This document shows positions 5,577 through 10,295 of a DNA stretch of 10,295 nucleotides, piece by piece (within the stretch, counting starts at the first letter, position 1; each line of letters starts with the position of its first letter). The position numbers and the translations under genes are program-made. Under the pieces are notes generated by a model. The model saw only the letters and a program-made list of their open reading frames with translations, ran no database searches and was not told the origin of the DNA. Origin of the DNA: Acidobacteriota bacterium (GTDB taxonomy: Bacteria; Acidobacteriota; Terriglobia; UBA7540); assembly GCA_003224635.1 (NCBI GenBank), contig QHZK01000208.1, positions 1 through 10,295 on the forward strand, given 5' to 3'.

Positions 5577-6243
5577 AAACGTGTCGCCCCCTCATCCTTC
5601 AACCTTGATCGAACCGACGCGCGGGAACCTACATCGTTCGCTTGGGACAAGGGGAGCCTCCTGGATTTACGCTCTTTCATCAGCCTGTAAAGCTTGTTGT
5701 AGCCGTTGTTGGGAAGGTCATACCCGTACAGTCGTTGCCAGGACACTGAGCGGCGAAGCCCCCTTCCACAAGCTCTGCGGCGAAGCCGCAGGCCAACTGA
5801 CGTCGTCCAGGTTGCAGCTAACGGGCGTACCGCCGATCGTGCTACTGTATTGCCCCAAATAGTTTCATCCCAGACGCTGCCCACCAGCGACCATCGCTGC
5901 CCCGGCTCTCAACCCCAGCTACCCTCTCCCCTGATGGCTGGCGCAAGAGCCGCTAAAAACTGCTGCGTGTCCCTTAGCCTTCGGAGCACTGTATCATCCA
6001 GCCGACGAATTTCACCCGCCTCGTAATCAGCCCGCACTCGCAACGCCCGCATGCGGAACACCTCCAAGGAGGGTGCACGTCCGTTGCGTGTCAGCAGGGT
6101 CCTTCCTTCAATTCACGCTGCATACGGCGTCTCACCGGCTTCGGCGCCGTTCCGCTGAGGACCTTAAAACCATTGAGGACGCACTGCGCCAGATTCTGGG
6201 CCTGTAACCGAAGGCCGGTTCCGGGCATCCAAAAGCATGTACA
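5577..6243. other. Apparently decayed intergenic region
   Basis: There is no convincing gene on either strand over about 670 bp. Open frames here lack family motifs, ribosome sites and any consistent composition. One visible structure is the perfect hairpin CTGCGGC-GAA-GCCGCAG (5775-5791), preceded by a related GCGGCGAAGCC copy around 5752-5762. The only recognisable protein trace is the HEPN-like fragment at 5909-6112 on the minus strand, annotated separately. Confidence 0.6.
5909..6112 (-). pseudogene. Possible remnant of a HEPN-domain protein (C-terminal part)
   Basis: A minus-strand frame, open from 6112 to the TGA at 5911-5909, encodes 67 residues. It contains VFRMRALRVRADYEAGEI (18-35) followed by an amphipathic helix (TVLRRLRDTQQFLAAL, 41-56). 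HEPN-domain proteins typically end with a similar R-x-x-ADY-x-x-G segment and one last helix. The N-terminal helices of a HEPN domain are not found upstream: the frame is closed by a stop at 6115-6113, and other frames there show nothing similar. I read it as a broken or truncated gene. The match is short and based on memory of the family, so it may be chance. An ATG at 6052 would allow a 47-residue product, but it has no good ribosome site. Confidence 0.35.
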
Positions 6244-6272
6244 TTGAAACTTTCGGCCAGAGTGGCTAGAAT
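6244..6272 (+). promoter_or_regulatory. Strong sigma70-type promoter of rpmE
   Basis: TTGAAA (6244-6249), a 17-base spacer, then TAGAAT (6267-6272). Each hexamer matches the consensus at five of six positions. The start site would fall near 6279, giving a short leader of about 25 bases that contains the AAGGAG ribosome site at 6295-6300. A strong promoter suits a ribosomal protein gene. Confidence 0.78.
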
Positions 6273-6304
6273 CGCGTGCTGGCGGTTCGCCGAGAAGGAG
6301 TTCC

Positions 6305-6550
6305 ATGAAAACGGGCATCCATCCGAACTATCACGAAGTGACCGTCGTGTGCGCGTGCGGAAGCACCTTCAAGACCCGCTCGACCTATAAGAGCGACCTC
6401 CTGCACCTCGAAATCTGCTCGCGCTGCCACCCGTTCTTCACCGGCAAGCAAAGGCTGGTGGATAGCGCGGGCCGCGTGGAGCTGTTCCGGAGGAAGTACG
6501 CGGGGTTCAAAAAGCCTGCGGCTCCGGCTCCAAAAGCGAAAACGTCGTAA
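6305..6550 (+). CDS. rpmE: Large ribosomal subunit protein bL31 (zinc-binding type)
   Basis: An 81-residue ribosomal protein of the 50S subunit, located at the subunit bridge near the central protuberance. It begins MKTGIHPNYHEVTVVCACG, and its four zinc-ligand cysteines are all present: C16 and C18 (C-A-C-G), C38 and C41 (C-S-R-C-H-P-F-F-T-G-K). This marks the zinc-containing C+ form rather than the zinc-free paralogue induced under zinc limitation. GRVELFRRKY (56-65) is the usual end of the domain. A basic Ala/Pro/Lys tail of about 15 residues follows, longer than in many relatives. AAGGAG is five bases before the spacer to ATG 6305, and its own promoter lies just upstream. The gene stands alone; thyX follows 121 bp later on the same strand, after a repeat array. 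Confidence 0.97.
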   Translation: MKTGIHPNYHEVTVVCACGSTFKTRSTYKSDLLHLEICSRCHPFFTGKQRLVDSAGRVELFRRKYAGFKKPAAPAPKAKTS

Positions 6551-6562
6551 CCCGGGCGAGAG

Positions 6563-6664
6563 TTTGTCAGCCCTTCAGCTTGTCAGTTAGTTGTGTGGCT
6601 TTGCCCGCATCCCTTGAGACTGATAACTGAAAAACTGAGAAACTGAAAAACTGAAAAACTCAGC
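6563..6664. repeat. AACTGAAA tandem array with CAG-rich left arm, between rpmE and thyX
   Basis: The 8-mer AACTGAAA is repeated four times in a row (6625-6632, 6633-6640 with one change to AACTGAGA, 6641-6648, 6649-6656), with a decayed fifth copy at 6657-6664. The left part (6563-6591) carries units of the opposite sense (GTCAG, TTCAG, GTCAGTTAG), so the whole resembles a foldback like those at 496-581 and 1265-1337. The array introduces stops in the thyX frame and leaves no Shine-Dalgarno before it. Confidence 0.75.
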
Positions 6665-6671
6665 TTACGTC

Positions 6672-7439
6672 ACGAAACCGAAGGTTTACCTCCTGGGACG
6701 CCAGGCCGTGGTCGAAGAGGAGTTGGCGCGTTTCCTCGCGGACGAAGACGTAGTATTCACCACCGATACGAGCGTCGCGGCCGAGGTTCTGAACGAAATC
6801 GCCGGCCGCACCTGCTACATGTCCTTCGGCAAGGGACGCAAGTCCAACCAGGAATACCTGGAGAATATCCTCAGCTCGAAACACGGGAGCGTGCTCGAGC
6901 ACGCCGTATGGAACCTGCTGATCACGGGCGTCAGCCGCGCGCTCACTCACGAGCTGGTCCGTCACCGGGCGGGGTTTGGCTACTCGCAGCTTTCGCAGCG
7001 TTACGTGGACGAAAGCGAGGCGCGCTACGTGGTGCCGCCGCTCTACCAGGAAAACGAAGAGTTGCGGCTCAAGTGGCAACAGACGATCGAGTGCGTCCGC
7101 AAGGCCTACGTCGAGCTGGCCGAGGCCACCGCGCAATACGTCCAGCAAAAGCACACGGAGATGGCCCCGCGCGACCGGCGCAAGTGGGCGCGGCAGGCGG
7201 CCCGCTCCATTCTGCCCAACGCCTGCGAGACCAAAATCTTCGTCACCGGCAATTCCCGCGCCTGGCGCCACTTCCTCGAGCTGCGCGGGAGCCCGCACGC
7301 TGACACCGAAATCCGCCTGCTGGCCGTCGAAATCTGCAAGGTGTTGAAGCGCGAGAGTCCCAACATCTTCCACGACATCGAGCTGGTAGACGAGCCCGAC
7401 GGCATGCCCTCCGTGCAAGTCGCGCATTCCAAGGTTTAG
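6672..7439 (+). CDS. thyX: Flavin-dependent thymidylate synthase
   Basis: Makes dTMP from dUMP using methylene-tetrahydrofolate and reduced FAD; it is an alternative to ThyA and essential where ThyA is absent. The ThyX signature is clear in ELVRHRAGFGYSQLSQRY, the family's RHR-x(7)-S-x-x-S-x-R type motif for FAD and dUMP. It is preceded by HGSVLEHAVWN and followed by TGNSRAWRHFLELR (nucleotides about 7246-7287), with EIRLLAVEI near the end. The conserved N-terminal strand KVYLLGRQAV is encoded at about 6681-6710. No ATG, GTG or TTG occurs in frame between the stop at 6636-6638 and GTG 6708. ACG at 6672, one base from ATG and followed by AAACCGAAG, is the position where the start is expected; it gives 255 residues. 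GTG 6708 would give 243 residues and lose the strand. A repeat array directly precedes the gene. Confidence 0.92.
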   Translation, partial: TKPKVYLLGRQAVVEEELARFLADEDVVFTTDTSVAAEVLNEIAGRTCYMSFGKGRKSNQEYLENILSSKHGSVLEHAVWNLLITGVSRALTHELVRHRAGFGYSQLSQRYVDESEARYVVPPLYQENEELRLKWQQTIECVRKAYVELAEATAQYVQQKHTEMAPRDRRKWARQAARSILPNACETKIFVTGNSRAWRHFLELRGSPHADTEIRLLAVEICKVLKRESPNIFHDIELVDEPDGMPSVQVAHSKV

Positions 7440-7884
7440 GGCGAAGAGCAGAGTCTCAGACAAGTTGTGCGCCAAAATTGTAACCAACAGTGGCGGAAGG
7501 TGAAAAACGGGGTGTTGCTAACCCGGTGAATCAACTGGTGGGCCCTAGTTGACGATCTTAGAACTCTTCCGCTGGGTCAGATCGTCGCAGGGATTCCGCG
7601 CGTGGGAGAGCTCTCGCTGCTCTGATTCTAACGAAGAGCACCGAGCGCCGGTTGTCGACTGTGCCCAAGTACCTTCCGGAGACGCGGCCGCCGCAAAACG
7701 GGTCCGAGTACCGACTTATCCAGTTATCCGACTCACCGGGAGTTGATGGAGTTGGTTAGATTGCTTCCGAGTACCCCGTCAGAGCACAGTCCTAAACCGC
7801 AGCTTCCCAGAAGTAAATTTTGGATAACGTAGCCTTCCAGCGCTCGAGTTGCGTGTTACCTGGGAGAAAGTCGCACGCGCAGGA
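7440..7884. other. Intergenic region without a recognisable gene
   Basis: In 445 bp between thyX and the convergent membrane-protein gene I see no supported coding region, RNA gene or intrinsic terminator. Short open frames exist (for example 7549-7746) but lack ribosome sites and family motifs. A small palindrome GAGAGCTCTC lies near 7609-7618, and the phrase CCGAGTACC recurs near 7710 and 7770. Neither can be assigned a role. Confidence 0.5.
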
Positions 7885-8610
7885 TTACGAAGAGAACTTC
7901 CGGTGCGCGCGGTCGAGAAGGCGCCGGTTGGTGAAAACCTGAGCGTACCCGAGGCCGAGACACAGGAAGAGCAAGGCGATTTCGAATGGGGTCCCTCGCC
8001 TATCGGTGTTCCACCAATCGGGCAAGTTCGGACGGACGGCTAGTGCCAGGGTTTGGAGGGCGCAGAGTGCAACGAGAAAGCTGAGGTGGCGCCAAAGCAG
8101 ACGAGAAACCTGTGTCTGGACCGCAGGGCACGTGAACATGTAGGGGGGCAGCGTCTTTCCGGTTTTGCTTCCAGTAGCGGCGAACGTGAAGAACACCGTG
8201 AAAATCGTGTAGGCGACCGCCGACGCCGCTTGGAATCCATAGGGCCTTTTCATCAAGAGGAGGAATAGCGGTACGCTACCAATTGTCATGCAGAGGAACA
8301 GCGTTGCCAGTAAGACAAATCGTGCAAACGAGAAGGACGCACCGCGGCAGGGATCACAGTATGGCCACGGTTGCTCCGCACGCGGCCGGGGCTCGACAGA
8401 GACAACGCGACTGACAGGGATGGCGCGGCCTCGCTGAGCGCTCTTCGCATAGCGGCGGTTGGAGGAGACGACGTCGACAATGAGTTCGTCGCCCCCGGCA
8501 TTGAGACGGAGAATGTCCGCCGTCAAACACTCACCGTCGTCAAGCGTGAGGACCGCGACCGTGCCCAGGTCGATTTCGTTCAGCCACTGTGGGAGTTCTG
8601 CATCCGCCAT
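7885..8610 (-). CDS. Conserved hypothetical membrane protein, N-terminal beta domain plus four membrane helices
   Basis: A 241-residue protein I cannot name. Residues 1-75 look like a small soluble beta-barrel or Sm/SH3-like domain: GTVAVLTLDDGECLTADILRL, DELIVDVVSSNRRYA, then AIPVSRVVSVEPRPR (63-77). A WPYCDPCRG segment (82-90), with two closely spaced cysteines, links it to the membrane part. Four hydrophobic segments follow at about 95-120, 126-147, 171-193 and 208-228, and the C-terminus is basic. The alternation of strand-like repeats, the clean stop and the well-formed helices argue for a real gene. The start ATG (8610-8608) is chosen because the sequence beyond it is short and atypical (a TTG at 8628 is possible). 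No Shine-Dalgarno is present, but TATACT lies eight bases upstream, so the mRNA may be leaderless. It has no operon partner and ends facing thyX. Confidence 0.75.
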   Translation of the reverse strand: MADAELPQWLNEIDLGTVAVLTLDDGECLTADILRLNAGGDELIVDVVSSNRRYAKSAQRGRAIPVSRVVSVEPRPRAEQPWPYCDPCRGASFSFARFVLLATLFLCMTIGSVPLFLLLMKRPYGFQAASAVAYTIFTVFFTFAATGSKTGKTLPPYMFTCPAVQTQVSRLLWRHLSFLVALCALQTLALAVRPNLPDWWNTDRRGTPFEIALLFLCLGLGYAQVFTNRRLLDRAHRKFSS

Positions 8611-8617
8611 TTTGCAT

Positions 8618-8623
8618 AGTATA
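8618..8623 (-). promoter_or_regulatory. Possible -10 element for a leaderless transcript of the membrane-protein gene
   Basis: On the minus strand TATACT (8623-8618) lies seven bases before ATG 8610, so transcription would begin at or within a base of the start codon. No good -35 hexamer is seen at 16-18 bases upstream, which keeps the confidence low. Confidence 0.35.
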
Positions 8624-8702
8624 TACAACTAGGTCCTGGTAAACGGGGTTACCGAACAAGTGGGGTGGGTTCTGCTGCGCCATTTGTCCGGTCAACCGAC
8701 TG

Positions 8703-8746
8703 GACCGCTGGGTAGTGGGCTACTTGTAGCCCACTACCGACCGCTG
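8703..8746. repeat. Perfect hairpin flanked by 8-bp direct repeats
   Basis: GGTAGTGGGCTAC (8711-8723) pairs perfectly with GTAGCCCACTACC (8726-8738) over 13 bases, with only two unpaired bases in between. In practice this is a 12-pair stem with a CTTG loop. The hairpin is bounded on both sides by GACCGCTG (8703-8710 and 8739-8746). There is no T-run after either arm, so it is not a typical intrinsic terminator. It lies 51 bp downstream of the tRNA-Ile gene, in that gene's direction of transcription. Confidence 0.75.
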
Positions 8747-8797
8747 AGCTATAGAAAGCCGTTCGACATGATGCTCTAACGGGCTAAAACGAAGGAA

Positions 8798-8874
8798 TGG
8801 TGGGCCTGGGTAGAGTTGAACTACCGACCTCACCCTTATCAGGGGTGCGCTCTAGCCACCTGAGCTACAGGCCC
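8798..8874 (-). tRNA. tRNA-Ile (GAU)
   Basis: The complement of 8874-8798 folds as a complete 77-nt tRNA. The acceptor stem GGGCCTG pairs perfectly with CAGGCCC, the D-arm contains TAGCTCAGGTGG, and the anticodon loop CTGATAA has anticodon GAT. The T-arm contains GTAGTTCAACTCTAC, the discriminator base is A and CCA is encoded. It is not inside an rRNA operon in this window, where this tRNA is often found. Its promoter is at 8902-8931. Confidence 0.97.
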
Positions 8875-8901
8875 GGTCGGATCCTCGGCGGCTGATTCCG
8901 T

Positions 8902-8931
8902 AGTATAGGCAGGGCGGCCATTCGGACGCAA
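8902..8931 (-). promoter_or_regulatory. Promoter of the tRNA-Ile gene
   Basis: On the minus strand TTGCGT (8931-8926) is followed after 18 bases by TATACT (8907-8902). The -10 is strong and the -35 weak. Transcription would begin around 8895, about 20 bases before the mature tRNA 5' end, a usual distance for a tRNA precursor. The rest of the gap up to the protease gene (8932-9203) holds nothing else I can identify. Confidence 0.55.
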
Positions 8932-9203
8932 GCGCAATCGCAGAATCACCCCGAACGCTGCTGAGGCAGCGAAGCCTGATTATTTAACCCGTCAGACCGG
9001 AGCAAGCCAGACCAACCGCAGAGAGACCCGAATCGCCTCGTGACGAGCTATCTTATTGAGCCGCAAGAAGAAGCCCGCAGAGGAGGCGCCCCGCGGAGCC
9101 GCGCCCGGCGAACGTCGACAGCTCGACCCCCGTCATATGGCTCTTCGTGGTACTATCAGGAGTTAACCCAACGGGCACCCGGCCCGACCGAGGGCGTTCC
9201 CCC

Positions 9204-10295
9204 ATGATAAAGGGCGAGCCTGTGACGAGCATCCAGAAGGACGTTTTCCCGAACGGTCTTACGGTCATTACCGAGGCCATGCCGGTCGTGCGCTCTATCT
9301 CCATAGGCATCTGGCTGCGGTCGGGCTCCCGCCAGGAGAACGAGTCCGAAAACGGCATTTCGCACTTCCTCGAGCACATGGTCTTCAAGGGCACCAAGAA
9401 TCGCACGGCCGAGGAAATCGCGCGGTCAGCGGATTCTATTGGCGGCCACCTTGACGCTTTCACGGCCAAAGAATACACGAGCTTCTCCATCAAGGTCCTG
9501 GACGAGCACCTGCCGAGGGCCTTCGACGTCCTGTCTGACCTGGTGAAGAACCCGCTGTTCAAGCCGGAACACATTGCGAAGGAGTCCCAGGTGATCCGGG
9601 AAGAAATCAAGATGGTGGAGGACACGCCCGACGACTTGGTGCACGAGATCTTCTCGCAGAGCTATTGGCGCGGCCACGCCCTGGGGCGGCCGATCCTGGG
9701 CACGCGAGAGACCGTCAGCAGCTTTGACCGCAAGAGCCTCTCTCGCTATTTCCGCCGGCATTACAGTCCTAGCAACATCCTCGTGACGGCGGCCGGCCAC
9801 CTGGAACACGCGCGCATCGTCGACCTGGCCATGAAGGAATTTGGCGATCTCCCCTCCGGTCCCCTCCGCCAGGACGGGGCTCGGCCGGTCCCCCATTTCC
9901 AGGTCAGCCATCGCCGGAAGAAAAACCTCGAACAGGTCCACATCCTGGTCGGGGCTCCAGCCTATCCGCAGGCGCACGATAAACGGTTCGCCTGCTACGC
10001 CCTGAACACGATGCTGGGGGGAGGGATGAGTTCGCGCCTGTTTCAAAACATTCGCGAGAAGCGCGGGCTGGTGTACGCCGTCTTCTCCGGCCTGAGCACC
10101 TTCCGCGACGTCGGTTGCCTGGGCGTCTACGCCGGCACGGGGACCTCGAACGCCCGCACGGTGGTCGCGCTGATTATGGAGGAGTTTCGGCGGTTGAAGT
10201 CGGCGCCGCCCGGCAGCGAGGAACTCCAGCGGGCCAAGGACTATCTGAAAGGCAGTATGCTGCTGGGCCTTGAGTCCACGCCGAGCCGCATGTCC
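9204..10295 (+). CDS. M16B family zinc metallopeptidase (3' end outside window)
   Basis: An insulinase/mitochondrial-processing-peptidase type protease. The first 364 residues are visible of an expected total of about 410-440. The inverted zinc motif HxxEH is H54-F-L-E57-H58, in GISHFLEHMVFKGT. The third zinc ligand is E134 in REEIKM, exactly 76 residues after H58, as in active M16 enzymes. The N-terminal strand reads NGLTVITEAMPVVRSISIGIWLRSGSR. The second, catalytically inactive domain begins after residue 225 and contains NTMLGGGMSSRLFQNIREKRGLVY (nucleotides about 10005-10075), with the R and Y residues that help bind substrate. No signal peptide is visible, so it is likely cytosolic. ATG 9204 is preceded by GAGGG at nine bases. 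In-frame GTG 9222, preceded by AAAGGG at seven bases, is an equally good start and would shorten the protein by six residues. Confidence 0.95.
   Translation, partial: MIKGEPVTSIQKDVFPNGLTVITEAMPVVRSISIGIWLRSGSRQENESENGISHFLEHMVFKGTKNRTAEEIARSADSIGGHLDAFTAKEYTSFSIKVLDEHLPRAFDVLSDLVKNPLFKPEHIAKESQVIREEIKMVEDTPDDLVHEIFSQSYWRGHALGRPILGTRETVSSFDRKSLSRYFRRHYSPSNILVTAAGHLEHARIVDLAMKEFGDLPSGPLRQDGARPVPHFQVSHRRKKNLEQVHILVGAPAYPQAHDKRFACYALNTMLGGGMSSRLFQNIREKRGLVYAVFSGLSTFRDVGCLGVYAGTGTSNARTVVALIMEEFRRLKSAPPGSEELQRAKDYLKGSMLLGLESTPSRMS

Noticed and set aside
5273..5884. A 203-residue minus-strand frame with a phrase (WQRLYGYDLPNNGYNKLYRL) reminiscent of YD/RHS repeats
   Set aside because: The resemblance is confined to a few residues, no periodic YD repeats follow, and half of the frame lies opposite the DUF1634 gene.
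6625..6664. Short regular repeats that could suggest a CRISPR array
   Set aside because: Units are 8 bases with no spacers, and no cas genes are nearby; this is a simple tandem repeat.
6660..7487. A 275-residue open frame on the minus strand opposite thyX
   Set aside because: Mirrors the thyX codon structure; no motifs or ribosome site, while thyX itself is unmistakable.
7558..7625. A frame reading LPLGQIVAGIPRVGEL, similar to the LexA/S24 self-cleavage region
   Set aside because: Only about 15 residues fit, the frame closes soon after with no Ser or Lys catalytic region, and no DNA-binding part lies upstream.
8690..8770. A second, minus-strand tRNA next to tRNA-Ile (phrase TAGCTCAGCGGTCGGTAG)
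   Set aside because: Only a D-arm-like phrase is present; there is no acceptor pairing, anticodon loop or T-arm, and the perfect hairpin there is incompatible with a tRNA fold.

Overview
The window looks like chromosomal DNA of a high-GC, free-living Gram-negative-type bacterium, most likely an acidobacterium or a close relative. This placement is inferred from protein flavour (a ThyX of the KVYLLGRQ type, a FecR-like secreted protein pair, a DPS-like ferritin, a TSUP/DUF1634 pair, an M16B protease) and from short foldback repeats between the genes. It was not confirmed by a database search. There is no prophage, insertion sequence with a transposase, or CRISPR array.

Layout. Positions 2-1269 carry the 3' part of a 6-phosphogluconolactonase gene (pgl) and a complete ribulose-phosphate epimerase gene (rpe), two pentose-phosphate steps on the + strand. 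A hairpin with T-runs on both strands (1265-1341) separates them from a convergent gene for a DPS-like ferritin (1344-1910, minus). A divergent intergenic region with three TTGACA hexamers leads into two tandem paralogous genes (2154-3044 and 3336-4247). Each encodes a signal peptide, a FecR-like beta domain, a Gly/Pro-rich linker, a hydrophobic segment, an Ala-rich helix and a conserved Cys-containing tail. Each has its own sigma70-type promoter, and a strong intrinsic terminator lies between them. Six bases after the second paralogue begins a TauE/SafE (TSUP) anion exporter gene, followed after a 112-bp foldback element by a DUF1634 membrane protein gene, its usual partner.

Positions 5577-6243 appear decayed; they hold one recognisable remnant (a HEPN-like C-terminus on the minus strand). 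A strong promoter then drives rpmE (zinc-type bL31, 6305-6550). An AACTGAAA repeat array sits directly upstream of thyX (flavin-dependent thymidylate synthase), whose conserved N-terminus is coded upstream of any standard start codon. Positions 7440-7884 hold nothing recognisable. A four-helix membrane protein of unknown function (7885-8610, minus), a perfect hairpin with 8-bp direct flanks (8703-8746) and a tRNA-Ile(GAU) gene with its own promoter (8798-8931, minus) follow. The window ends inside an M16B zinc protease gene (from 9204).

Most genes are housekeeping or stress related. The most unusual content is the FecR-like paralogue pair, possibly linked to an anion exporter, and the family of CTGA/CAGT foldback arrays that occupy three intergenic gaps and seem to have affected neighbouring gene ends.
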